Assembly (NCBI RefSeq): GCF_003850045.1
Contig: NZ_RQJX01000007.1
Span: 1-64,000, forward strand
Reading direction: 5' to 3'
DNA from: Aeromicrobium camelliae
GTDB taxonomy: Bacteria; Actinomycetota; Actinomycetes; Propionibacteriales; Nocardioidaceae
Length of the DNA: 64,000 nt
This document shows, in pieces, positions 31,017 to 39,179 of this stretch. The number at the start of each line of letters is the position of its first letter. Position 1 is the first letter of the stretch. The position numbers and the translations under genes are program-made. The notes beneath the pieces are model-generated. The model saw only the letters and a program-made list of their open reading frames with translations, did no database searches and was not told where the DNA came from.

Positions 31017-32558
31017 TCAGCGCTGCGCGGCCTGCTCGTCCTGCGAGGTGAGCTTGAGCGTGCGGTCCGTCCAGGAACGCAGGTCGGCCAGCAGGCTCGG
31101 GTTCTCCGAGAGGGAGACGCCGTAGGACGGCACCATCTCCTTGAGCTTGGGCTTCCAGGCCTCGAGCTGCGAGCCGAAGCAGCGCTCGAGGACCTCGAGC
31201 ATCGCGGCGACCGAGGTGGAGGCGCCGGGCGACGCGCCGAGCAGGCCGGCGATCGAGCCGTCGCTCGCGCTGATGATCGACGTGCCGAACTCGAGGCTGC
31301 CGCCACGGCCCTTCTTGCGCACGACCTGGACGCGCTGGCCCGCCGTGATGAGCTCCCAGTCCTCCGACTGCGCGGTGGGCGCGAACGCGTGCAGGTCCTC
31401 GATGCGGCTGCGCTGCGACTTGAGCACCTCGAGGACGAGGTACTTGACCAGCGGCATCGACGTCATGCCGACGCCGAGCATCGGCATGACGTTGTTGAAG
31501 CGGATCGACCGGGCGAGGTCGGTCAGCGAACCGTTCTTGAGGAACTTGGGCGACCAGCCGGCGTAGGGGCCGAACAGCAGGCTCTGCTGGCCGTCGATGA
31601 CGCGGGTGTCGAGGTGCGGGACCGACATGGGGGGCGCACCGACGGGCGCGAGGCCGTAGACCTTCGCGCGGTGCTGCGAGGCGATGTCGGTGTTGAGGCA
31701 CCGGACGAACTGACCGCTCACGGGGAAGCCCGCGAAGCCCTTGATCTCCTCGATGCCGGCCTTCTGCAGCAGGTGCAGGGCGCCGCCGCCGGCGCCGACG
31801 AAGACGAAGCGCGCCCGCACGGTGCTCACCGAGCCGGTGCGCAGGTCCTTGACCTTCGCGGCCCAGGTGCCGTCGGTGTCGCGGCTGAGGTTCTTGACCT
31901 GGCGGCCGTACTGGACGTCCGCGCCGCGCTGCTCGAGGTCGCTGAGCAGCTGACGGGTCAGTGCGCCGAAGTCGACGTCGGTGCCGCGCTCGCTCCAGTT
32001 GAGGGCGACCGTCTCGTTCTCGTCGCGGCCGTCGGCCATCAGCGGCAGGCGACGTGCGAACTCGTCGCGGTCGTCGATGTACTCGATGCCCTCGAACAGC
32101 GGGTTGGCGGCGAGGGCGTCGTAGCGGGCCCGCAGGTACTCGGCGTTCTCCTCGCCGCGCACGAAGCTGACGTGCGGGATGGGGTTGATGAACGTCGACG
32201 GGTCGCCCAGCTGGCCGTTCTCCACCGCGTACGACCACAGCTGACGCGAGAGCTGGAACTGCTCGTTGATCTTGAGCGCCTTGGACACGTCGACGGAACC
32301 GTCGGGCAGGCGCGGCGTGTAGTTGAGCTCGCACAGCGCGGAGTGACCCGTGCCCGCGTTGTTCCACGGATCGCTGCTCTCGCGGGCGGGGCCGTCGAGG
32401 CGCTCCAGGAGCGTGACGGACCAGTCCGGCTCCAGCGACTTGATCAGCGATCCGAGGGTCGCGCTCATGATGCCCGCGCCGATCAGCAGGACGTCAGTCG
32501 TCTGGCGTGCGGGCTGCTGGGTGCTGCGGGGTTCCGGGAGGTTGGCTTGGGTGGACAA
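31017..32558 (-). CDS. mqo: malate:quinone oxidoreductase
   Basis: 513 residues. The start appears to be TTG 32558 ([11 protein letters not shown]), with a CAGGAG ribosome site 10 nt upstream and no closer ATG or GTG in frame. The FAD-binding fold is [18 protein letters not shown], with [25 protein letters not shown] typical of MQO. It oxidises malate to oxaloacetate and gives electrons directly to menaquinone at the membrane, the usual actinobacterial route alongside or instead of soluble malate dehydrogenase. It fits with sdhCAB nearby. Confidence 0.95.
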   Translation of the reverse strand: MSTQANLPEPRSTQQPARQTTDVLLIGAGIMSATLGSLIKSLEPDWSVTLLERLDGPARESSDPWNNAGTGHSALCELNYTPRLPDGSVDVSKALKINEQFQLSRQLWSYAVENGQLGDPSTFINPIPHVSFVRGEENAEYLRARYDALAANPLFEGIEYIDDRDEFARRLPLMADGRDENETVALNWSERGTDVDFGALTRQLLSDLEQRGADVQYGRQVKNLSRDTDGTWAAKVKDLRTGSVSTVRARFVFVGAGGGALHLLQKAGIEEIKGFAGFPVSGQFVRCLNTDIASQHRAKVYGLAPVGAPPMSVPHLDTRVIDGQQSLLFGPYAGWSPKFLKNGSLTDLARSIRFNNVMPMLGVGMTSMPLVKYLVLEVLKSQRSRIEDLHAFAPTAQSEDWELITAGQRVQVVRKKGRGGSLEFGTSIISASDGSIAGLLGASPGASTSVAAMLEVLERCFGSQLEAWKPKLKEMVPSYGVSLSENPSLLADLRSWTDRTLKLTSQDEQAAQR

Positions 32559-32706
32559 GCGAGAATCACTCCTGCGTCACAGTGGGTGACCCACGGGTGG
32601 TGGGCCATCTGCCATTCTCGCCCGGCGACACGCCGGACCCCACCGGGAGAGGGCGTGATCTTCGCCTCATTACCGGCCGGTCGGCCGAGGAGAAGCTCGG
32701 ACGTCC

Positions 32707-32712
32707 TAGGAT
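32707..32712 (+). promoter_or_regulatory. -10 box of the acyl-CoA dehydrogenase gene (leaderless)
   Basis: TAGGAT with 6 nt to the GTG at 32719. Confidence 0.5.
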
Positions 32713-32718
32713 CGAGCG

Positions 32719-33882
32719 GTGACCGATTTCTATGCACTGAGCGAAGAGCACCAGGCGATCCGCGAGACCGTGCGGGCACTCGCCGAGGCGAAGATCGCGC
32801 CGTACGCCGCCGCGGTCGACGAGGAGGCCCGCTACCCCCGTGAGGCCCACGCCGCCCTCGTCGCGGGCGGCTTCCACGCCCCGCACGTTCCCGAGGAGTA
32901 CGGCGGACCCGGCGCGGACGCCCTCGCCACCGTGCTGGTCATCGAGGAGGTCGCGCGCGCGTGCGTGTCCAGCTCGCTCATCCCGGCGGTCAACAAGCTC
33001 GGGTCGCTGCCGGTGCAGATCGGCGGCAACGAGGAGCTCAAGCAGAAGTACCTGGGGAAGCTCGCCGCCGGCGACGGCGGCTTCTCGTACTGCCTGTCCG
33101 AGCCCGAAGCGGGCTCCGACGCCGCCAACCAGAAGACGCGGGCGGTGCGCGACGGCGACCACTGGGTCATCAACGGCACCAAGCGCTGGATCACCAACGC
33201 CGGCGAATCCGAGTACTACACCGTGCTGACGATGACCGACCCGCAGAAGCGCAGCAAGGGCATCACGGCCTTCGTCGTGGAGAAGTCCGACGAGGGCGTC
33301 TCCTTCGGTGCACCGGAGCGCAAGCTCGGCATCAAGGGTTCGCCGACCCGCGAGGTGTACTTCGACAACGTACGCATCCCCGAGGACCGCATGATCGGTC
33401 AGGAGGGGGAGGGGTTCGCCATCGCGATGAAGACCCTCGACCACACCCGCGTCACGATCGCCGCCCAGGCCGTCGGCGTCGCCCAGGGCGCGCTGGACTA
33501 CGCGCTCGGATACGTCCAGGAGCGTCAGCAGTTCGGCAAGCCGATCAGCGACTTCCAGGGTCTGCAGTTCATGATCGCCGACATGGGCATGAAGATCGAG
33601 GCCGCCCGCCAGCTCACCTACGCGGCGGCCGGCCGCTCCGAGCGCGGCGACAAGGACCTCACCTTCTTCGGAGCGGCGGCGAAGGCGTTCGCCTCGGACG
33701 TCGCGATGCAGGTGACGACGGACGCCGTGCAGCTGCTGGGCGGCTACGGCTTCACGCGCGACTACCCGGTCGAGCGGATGATGCGCGACGCCAAGATCAC
33801 CCAGATCTACGAGGGCACCAACCAGGTGCAGCGCATCGTCATGGCCCGCCAGTTGCTGGCGGGCATCCAGTCCGAACTCTGA
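32719..33882 (+). CDS. acyl-CoA dehydrogenase (short/medium-chain type)
   Basis: 387 residues from GTG 32719. FAD flavoenzyme of beta-oxidation or branched-chain degradation that makes the trans-2-enoyl-CoA. Signature YCLSEPEAGSD and WITNAGESEYY for FAD/acyl-CoA, RQQFGKPISDFQGLQFMIAD and GGYGFTRDYPVERMMRD for the C-terminal helices. The catalytic base is Glu365 in IYEGTNQVQR, the position used by short- and medium-chain enzymes. Monocistronic. Chain preference cannot be read further. Confidence 0.94.
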   Translation: MTDFYALSEEHQAIRETVRALAEAKIAPYAAAVDEEARYPREAHAALVAGGFHAPHVPEEYGGPGADALATVLVIEEVARACVSSSLIPAVNKLGSLPVQIGGNEELKQKYLGKLAAGDGGFSYCLSEPEAGSDAANQKTRAVRDGDHWVINGTKRWITNAGESEYYTVLTMTDPQKRSKGITAFVVEKSDEGVSFGAPERKLGIKGSPTREVYFDNVRIPEDRMIGQEGEGFAIAMKTLDHTRVTIAAQAVGVAQGALDYALGYVQERQQFGKPISDFQGLQFMIADMGMKIEAARQLTYAAAGRSERGDKDLTFFGAAAKAFASDVAMQVTTDAVQLLGGYGFTRDYPVERMMRDAKITQIYEGTNQVQRIVMARQLLAGIQSEL

Positions 33883-33893
33883 GCGCCCGCCGA

Positions 33894-33923
33894 CGGCCTC
33901 CTGATCAGGACGGCGGGAGGCCG
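33894..33923. terminator. possible terminator between convergent genes
   Basis: CGGCCTCC pairs with GGAGGCCG across a loop that itself holds the palindrome CCTGATCAGG. It spans the stop of the minus-strand LCP gene. Weak evidence. Confidence 0.35.
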
Positions 33924-34972
33924 TTGGGGGTGCACAGGTCGCCGAGTTGATCGGTCGTGTCGTTCGCGAGGTGCTCGAAGAACGCGGGGGCGCGCGTGGA
34001 GTCCCAGTTGACCTGCATGTCGGCGATGGGCACGGTGCAGTTGAGTCCGTTACCGCCCATCGCGCCCGAGAGCGACCACGCGAACCGCACGAACGAGAAC
34101 AGCGAGACGTCGTCGCCGACCGCGAGCGACTCGCCGGTCTGCACGGCCGCCCCGTAGTAGCGGACGGGGTTGAGCACCGTCCACGGTGAGCGCGCCTTCG
34201 CACCGATCGCACCGATCACCTCGCGCTGCGCTTCTCCGCGGGCGATGTCACCGGCGGCGTAGGACTTGCGGTTCCGCGAGTAGGCGAGCGCGGTGTCGCC
34301 GTCCACCGTCTGGCACCCGGCCTGGACGTCCAGCCCGGAGTCGGCGTCCTGCAGGGCCTCCTTCGGGCAGATCTCGATGCCGCCGAGGGCGTCGACGACG
34401 TCGACGAGGCCGGTGAAGCCGATCTCGACGTAACCGTCGATCTGCAGCCCCGTGTTCTGCTCGATCGTCTGGACGAGCAGCGGGGGTCCCCCGTACGCGT
34501 ACGCCGCGTTGATCTTGGTCCGGCCGTAGCCGGGGATGTCGACCTGCGAGTCGCGGGGCAGCGACGTGAGCACGCTGGGACCGCTGCCGGTGTGCAGCAG
34601 CAGGATCGAGTCCGTGCGGCCTCGGCCCGTGTCGTCGGGCCGGGCGTCCGATCCCACGATGACGAAGGTGCGGCCGGGCTGACGCGACGGCCGGTCACCC
34701 TCGGGGGTCGCATCGACCTTGGTGACCTGACCCCACGCGATGAACGGCACGGCCACGAGGAACGCGATCCACGCGACCAGGATCAGCCACAGATACCGCG
34801 CCTTGCCACGTCGTTTGCGCGGGCCCGACGGGGCCTCAGCGCGGCTGCCTGGCGGCGGGAGCTGCGGGGGCGGGAGGTCGTTCGACGGACGGGACGGCCG
34901 AGGCGGGGACGAGCGCGTGCGGCGCTCGTCCTCGTAGAGCCAATCGAAGTCGTCGCGACCGTCGGGGGACAT
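33905..34972 (-). CDS. LCP (LytR-CpsA-Psr) family cell-wall ligase
   Basis: 355 residues from ATG 34972 (MSPDGRDDFDWLYEDER); much longer in-frame sequence upstream overlaps the divergent LCP genes and is not coding. A cytoplasmic, proline-rich tail is followed by one membrane helix at about 62-84 and an extracytoplasmic LCP domain: TFVIVGSDARP, TDSILLLHTG, SLPRDSQVDIPGYGRTKINA, and arginine-rich ALAYSRNRKSYAAGD. LCP proteins attach teichoic acid, arabinogalactan or capsule to peptidoglycan from polyprenyl-phosphate donors. It is divergent from two further LCP genes. Confidence 0.92.
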   Translation of the reverse strand: MSPDGRDDFDWLYEDERRTRSSPPRPSRPSNDLPPPQLPPPGSRAEAPSGPRKRRGKARYLWLILVAWIAFLVAVPFIAWGQVTKVDATPEGDRPSRQPGRTFVIVGSDARPDDTGRGRTDSILLLHTGSGPSVLTSLPRDSQVDIPGYGRTKINAAYAYGGPPLLVQTIEQNTGLQIDGYVEIGFTGLVDVVDALGGIEICPKEALQDADSGLDVQAGCQTVDGDTALAYSRNRKSYAAGDIARGEAQREVIGAIGAKARSPWTVLNPVRYYGAAVQTGESLAVGDDVSLFSFVRFAWSLSGAMGGNGLNCTVPIADMQVNWDSTRAPAFFEHLANDTTDQLGDLCTPNGLPPS

Positions 34973-35104
34973 GCGATGAAGGTACCCGAGGGCGGGGAAC
35001 GCCGGAGAAAACGGTGACGCGGTCGGCGCGTCACGATGACGGCTGCGAGCGCTGCCTCGATACTGAGACGGACCTACGGACCCTTCCCCACCGTAAGGAC
35101 AACG
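34973..35104. promoter_or_regulatory. divergent intergenic region between LCP genes
   Basis: 132 bp holding promoters for both directions. The right end has a TAAGGA ribosome site 5 nt before the ATG at 35105, so that gene is leadered. No clear operator dyad is seen. Confidence 0.4.
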
Positions 35105-36538
35105 ATGTCGAACGTGCGCTACAGCGTCATGGGAGGCAGTTACGGCGATCCCGCCGGCGCCTCCGCCCGTATCCAGTTCCGTCGCGCCCTCACGCTGGCG
35201 CTGATGACCCTCGTCATGCCCGGTTCCGCCCAGCTGGTGCACGGCAACCGGGCGGTGGGCCGCATCGCGGTGCGCGTGTGGCTGGGCGTCCTCGGACTCA
35301 TCGCGCTGCTCGTGCTGGTGTCCCTCACCTCGCGTTCGATGCTGTTCGAGATCGGCACGAACGGCACAGTGCTCACGCTGGGACGCTGGCTGCTCATCGC
35401 GGGTGCCGTGGCCTGGGCCGCGCTGCTCGTCGACGCCTGGCGCCTCGGGCGCCCGCGCGAGATGCGCCGCGGTCACTTCGCGCTGTCCGCAGGCCTCAAC
35501 GGCGTGCTGTGTTTCGCCGTGGCCGGTGCGATGTTCTTCGCCGCGCACGCGGTCTCGGTCATGGATGGTTTCGCGGGGGCGGTGTTCGCCTCGACCTCGT
35601 CCAGCGGGCCGCACGAAGGGCGCTACAACATCCTGCTCCTCGGTTCCGACTCCGGCGACGACCGCGAGGGGATGCGCCCGGACTCGATCAACGTCGCCAG
35701 CATCGACGCCGACACGGGTCGCGCCGTGCTCATCGGCCTTCCCCGCAACCTCGAGGACGTGCCGTTCCCCGAGGGATCGGTCATGGACAAGGAGTTCCCC
35801 GACGGCTTCGACTGCGAGGGCTGCTACCTCAATGCGGTCAACACCTGGGCGGAGGACCACGCGGACCTGTTCGGCGAGGAGGACCCGGGCATCGACGCGA
35901 CGATGGACGCCGTCGAGGAGATCACCGGCCTCAAACTCAACTACTACGCCCTGGTCGACATGGCGGGCTTCGAGCACCTCATCGACGCAGTGGGTGGCGT
36001 CACCGTCAACGTGCGCGAGCGCACCGCCATCGACGGCATCGGCAGCCCGATCAGCGGGTACATCGAGCCCGGGGAGCGCACACTGAGTGGATACGAGGCG
36101 CTCTGGTACGCCCGTAGCCGGGTCGAGAACGACGACTGGTCCCGGATGGGCCGCCAGAAGTGCGTCCTCAACGCCATGGTGCAGCAGCTGAGCCCGCAGA
36201 AGGTCGTCATGAACATGCAGAAGATCGCCGACTCCAGCCAGGCGATGATCCACACCAACATCCCGCGTCAGGACCTCAACGTGTTCATGGACCTGGCGCT
36301 CAAGACCCGCAACGAACCGGTCTCGTCCGTCTCGCTCGTCCCGCCGGAGATCTACACCGGCAATCCCGACTACGACAAGGTCCGCCGGATGGTCAGCGAC
36401 GCGATCGCGGTCGCCGAGGGGCGTCCCGAGGCGACGGCGGTCATGGTGTCGTCGAGCCTGGGCATGGCCGATCCGAACCCTGCGGTGAAGGATCCGCGCA
36501 AGGCCAACCACGCCGAGAATCTCGACGAGACCTGCTGA
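35105..36538 (+). CDS. LCP family cell-wall ligase, multi-helix form
   Basis: 477 residues from ATG 35105 (MSNVRYSVMGGSYGDP). About four hydrophobic helices in the first 160 residues precede the LCP domain: YNILLLGSDSGDDREGMRPD, GLPRNLEDVPFP and ARSRVENDDWSRMGRQ. Extracytoplasmic cysteines occur in FDCEGCYLNAVN and RQKCVLNAM. The last residue is Cys (NLDETC), so two disulfides are plausible. It attaches glycopolymers to the wall. Paralogous to the next gene (same helices, cysteines and order), probably by tandem duplication; 22 bp separate them. Confidence 0.93.
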   Translation: MSNVRYSVMGGSYGDPAGASARIQFRRALTLALMTLVMPGSAQLVHGNRAVGRIAVRVWLGVLGLIALLVLVSLTSRSMLFEIGTNGTVLTLGRWLLIAGAVAWAALLVDAWRLGRPREMRRGHFALSAGLNGVLCFAVAGAMFFAAHAVSVMDGFAGAVFASTSSSGPHEGRYNILLLGSDSGDDREGMRPDSINVASIDADTGRAVLIGLPRNLEDVPFPEGSVMDKEFPDGFDCEGCYLNAVNTWAEDHADLFGEEDPGIDATMDAVEEITGLKLNYYALVDMAGFEHLIDAVGGVTVNVRERTAIDGIGSPISGYIEPGERTLSGYEALWYARSRVENDDWSRMGRQKCVLNAMVQQLSPQKVVMNMQKIADSSQAMIHTNIPRQDLNVFMDLALKTRNEPVSSVSLVPPEIYTGNPDYDKVRRMVSDAIAVAEGRPEATAVMVSSSLGMADPNPAVKDPRKANHAENLDETC

Positions 36539-36560
36539 CGTCCGACGAAGCAGGCGTGAC

Positions 36561-38054
36561 GTGTCGTCGACAGTGGACCCCGCGAACGGCGCGGGGGAGA
36601 GGAGCAGGGCTCTGGGCGAGGAAGACCGCCCGTCCGGAAGGCGCCGGCTTTCACCGGCTCGCGCGCTGCGGCGCGCCCTGTCCCTCATGGTCGCGACGAT
36701 CGTGTGGCCGGGCAGCGCCCAGTTCCTCGCCGGCCGCCGACGGCTCGGGCTCGCCGTCATGTCGCTCTGGGCCGTCGCGGTCCTCGCCGCCCTCGTCGTC
36801 CTGCTGTGGTTCCGCCCTGATCGCGAGACGATCTTCGGCTGGGTGACCGACTCGGAGACGCTCTACGTGGCCCGCCTCGTCGTCATCGCCGTCGCACTCC
36901 TGTGGCTCGCACTGTTCGTCGACGCGTGGCGGCTGGCCACCCTCCCCGGGCTCGACCGGCCTCGCTGGCTCCTGGTGGCCGTGCTCAACATGACGGTGAT
37001 CGCGCTGGTCAGCGGGATGCTGACGATCGGCTGGAGCACCGTGTCGGCCTCGCGACAGGTCGTCAACGAGGTGTTCGCGGCCACCGAGACCGCACCACCG
37101 CTGCAGGGCCGCTACAACATCCTGCTGATCGGTGCCGACTCCGGAGACGGGCGTGAGGGCTTGCGACCGGACTCCCTCAACGTGCTGAGCATCGACGCGA
37201 CGACCGCCGACACGGTCATGGTCTCGCTGCCGCGCAACCTGCAGAACGTCCCCTTCCCGGAGGACTCGCCCATGCACACGGTGTACCCGTACGGGTTCAA
37301 CTGCGGCAGCGAGTGCCTGCTCAACGCCGTCCACACCGCCGGTCAGGAGCGTGCCGATCTCTACCCCGGCAGCGACGACCCCGGACTCGACGCCACGATC
37401 GACGCGGTGGAGGGCGCGACCGGTCTGTCGGTCAACTACTACGTCATGATCAACATGCAGGGATTCGCGTCCCTCGTCGACGCGGTCGGCGGGGTCACGG
37501 TCACCGTTCCCACGCCGATCGCGATGTTCGGCGAGACCGACTGGCGCCGCGACGAGTACATCCCCGAGGGTCGTCAGAAGCTGGACGGCAACGAGGCTCT
37601 CTGGTTCGCCCGCAGCCGCATCCAATCCGACGACTTCACGCGCATGGCGCGGCAGAAGTGCCTCATGGTCGCCATGCTCGATCAGCTCAGCCCGCAGACG
37701 GTGCTGCTCAACGCCGGTCAGATCGCCGATTCCAGCTCCCAGATGCTGAGTACCAACCTCCCGGCGTCGGAACTGGCCGCGTTCGCCGACCTCGCGCTCA
37801 AGGCGCGCAACCAGCAGATCGCGACGCTGTCGATCGTGCCGCCGGCGTACAACACGGCCGATCCGGACTTCGCCGCCATCCACGCCGACATCGCCGCCCT
37901 CGTGGCGGGTTCAGGCCAGGCAGCCCCGAGCACACCCCCGCCGGCGGCGCCCGCCCCGACGACGGCACCCACTCAGGCCGCACCCGAGCAGCCCGCCGAC
38001 CCGACCGAGACCCCGGACGCCAACCTCACCGACGACCTCGCCGCCGCCTGCTGA
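36561..38054 (+). CDS. LCP family cell-wall ligase, multi-helix paralogue
   Basis: 497 residues from GTG 36561. Same plan as the gene upstream: cytoplasmic tail, about four helices, then the LCP domain with YNILLIGADSGDGREGLRPD, SLPRNLQNVPFPEDSP and ARSRIQSDDFTRMARQ. Cysteines recur in FNCGSECLLNAVH and RQKCLMVAM, and the protein again ends in Cys (DDLAAAC) after a Pro/Thr/Ala-rich linker. Its TGA stop forms the outer tip of the palindrome at 38052-38125. Confidence 0.93.
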   Translation: MSSTVDPANGAGERSRALGEEDRPSGRRRLSPARALRRALSLMVATIVWPGSAQFLAGRRRLGLAVMSLWAVAVLAALVVLLWFRPDRETIFGWVTDSETLYVARLVVIAVALLWLALFVDAWRLATLPGLDRPRWLLVAVLNMTVIALVSGMLTIGWSTVSASRQVVNEVFAATETAPPLQGRYNILLIGADSGDGREGLRPDSLNVLSIDATTADTVMVSLPRNLQNVPFPEDSPMHTVYPYGFNCGSECLLNAVHTAGQERADLYPGSDDPGLDATIDAVEGATGLSVNYYVMINMQGFASLVDAVGGVTVTVPTPIAMFGETDWRRDEYIPEGRQKLDGNEALWFARSRIQSDDFTRMARQKCLMVAMLDQLSPQTVLLNAGQIADSSSQMLSTNLPASELAAFADLALKARNQQIATLSIVPPAYNTADPDFAAIHADIAALVAGSGQAAPSTPPPAAPAPTTAPTQAAPEQPADPTETPDANLTDDLAAAC

Positions 38055-38125
38055 ACCCAGATTTGCGCTCCATTCGCGCACCAGCGGGGTGCGCGGTCGA
38101 CGAATGAGGCGCAAATCTGGGTTCA
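38052..38125. terminator. two-way palindromic terminator whose tips are both stop codons
   Basis: Arms 38052-38076 and 38101-38125 (left arm starts TGAACCCAGATTTGCGC) pair with only about two mismatches. An inner CGCACC/GGTGCG hairpin lies in the loop. The first three bases are the TGA of the LCP gene; the last three, read on the minus strand, are the TGA of the TIGR03089 gene. Confidence 0.8.
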
Positions 38126-38779
38126 GGCCGGATAAATCGTGGCGTGCTCCTGGTCAGCGAGCCGGTCGAGGTCCGCGTCGGTGGCGTGGGCGGCGATGAC
38201 GAGAGAGCCGCCGCCCAGGCATGCCGCGACGAGCAGCCGTGCCTCGGCCACGAGATCGAGTCCGGCGACGAGCAACCGGCCGGCGTCCGGCGCGGTGCCG
38301 CGCAGCTCGGCGTGCGTGAGTCGCGTCCCCGCGACGTCGAGTGCGAGATCGCCCGGTTCAGGCGGATCGATGGAGAGCAGCACGTCGGGCTGGGGCGGCA
38401 CGACCGCGGCGATGTCGGTGAAGCCTTCGGGTGCGTCGGCGAAGCGGCCCCCGAGTGGGCGTAGAGAGGCGGCGAGGCGGATCGGCTCGTCGGCCTGGAG
38501 TTCAGGTCCGCTGAGGCCCACCTCGGCGTCCTCGTCGGCGACGACGCACCGTGCCGTCCAGGCGGCGACGAGCCACACGGTCCGCAGCCAGTGCGGCGGC
38601 AGCCCGAGGCGAAGACGCGTGCCGGGTTCGACCTCCAGCTCCTCGGTGAGGAAGTTCGTGGTCTTGGCGACCCAGTTGGCCAGGGTGATGCCGCTGAGCT
38701 CCACACGTTCGCCCGTGTCGAGGTCGTAGAACGTCACGAGCGGCTGGGGAGTGAGAGGGACGAGGTCGGCCAGAGTCAT
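38123..38779 (-). CDS. TIGR03089 family protein (partial AMP-ligase-like fold)
   Basis: 218 residues from ATG 38779 (MTLADLVPLTPQPLV); the longer frame to 38869 overlaps the divergent whiB promoter. It looks like the N-terminal piece of an acyl-adenylating enzyme (VTFYDLDTGERVELSGITLA, NWVAKTTNFLTEEL) without the ATP-binding and catalytic half. Actinobacteria have this short protein next to LCP and whiB2 genes, as here. Function unknown; probably not an active ligase. Confidence 0.85.
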   Translation of the reverse strand: MTLADLVPLTPQPLVTFYDLDTGERVELSGITLANWVAKTTNFLTEELEVEPGTRLRLGLPPHWLRTVWLVAAWTARCVVADEDAEVGLSGPELQADEPIRLAASLRPLGGRFADAPEGFTDIAAVVPPQPDVLLSIDPPEPGDLALDVAGTRLTHAELRGTAPDAGRLLVAGLDLVAEARLLVAACLGGGSLVIAAHATDADLDRLADQEHATIYPA

Positions 38780-38849
38780 CACGCACCCGACCGTAGCGGT
38801 CGCACCTGTGGACGACACGCCGAGGTGATCCACAAATTTGCTTTTCAGC

Positions 38850-38878
38850 TTGACGTTTGGCAGCGCCACGGCTGTAAT
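38850..38878 (+). promoter_or_regulatory. promoter of whiB
   Basis: -35 TTGACG (38850-38855), 17-nt spacer, -10 TGTAAT (38873-38878), then 7 nt to ATG 38886. This is the clearest two-box promoter in the window and predicts a leaderless mRNA. Confidence 0.6.
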
Positions 38879-38885
38879 TTCATGT

Positions 38886-39137
38886 ATGTCATTCGAAGGT
38901 TGGCCGCAGACCAGCGATCCGGAGCTGATGTGGCAAGAGCGTGCTCTGTGCGCTCAGACCGACCCGGAGTCGTTCTTCCCCGAGAAGGGTGGCTCCACCC
39001 GCGAAGCCAAGCGCGTCTGCACGACGTGCGAGGTGCGCACCGAATGCCTGGAGTACGCGCTCGCGCACGATGAGCGCTTCGGCATCTGGGGCGGTCTGTC
39101 CGAACGCGAACGCCGCAAGCTCAAGAAGCGCGCTTGA
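38886..39137 (+). CDS. WhiB-family iron-sulfur transcription factor (WhiB2/WhmD-like)
   Basis: 83 residues from ATG 38886; a longer in-frame reading from 38838 crosses the promoter. The four [4Fe-4S] ligands are Cys22, Cys45, Cys48 and Cys54 (CTTCEVRTEC), followed by the turn GIWGG at 66-70 and a basic DNA-binding tail ERRKLKKRA. Neighbours (LCP, glycosyltransferase, phosphomannomutase, DUF3499) match the whiB2/whmD locus that controls cell division and septation in mycobacteria and streptomycetes. It likely acts through the principal sigma factor. Confidence 0.94.
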   Translation: MSFEGWPQTSDPELMWQERALCAQTDPESFFPEKGGSTREAKRVCTTCEVRTECLEYALAHDERFGIWGGLSERERRKLKKRA

Positions 39138-39166
39138 CCACTCGGGCGCTGCTGCACCTCGTCCAC

Positions 39167-39172
39167 TAGCCT
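39167..39172 (+). promoter_or_regulatory. -10 box of the glycosyltransferase gene (leaderless)
   Basis: TAGCCT with 7 nt to the GTG at 39180. Confidence 0.4.
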
Positions 39173-39179
39173 CAAGCGA

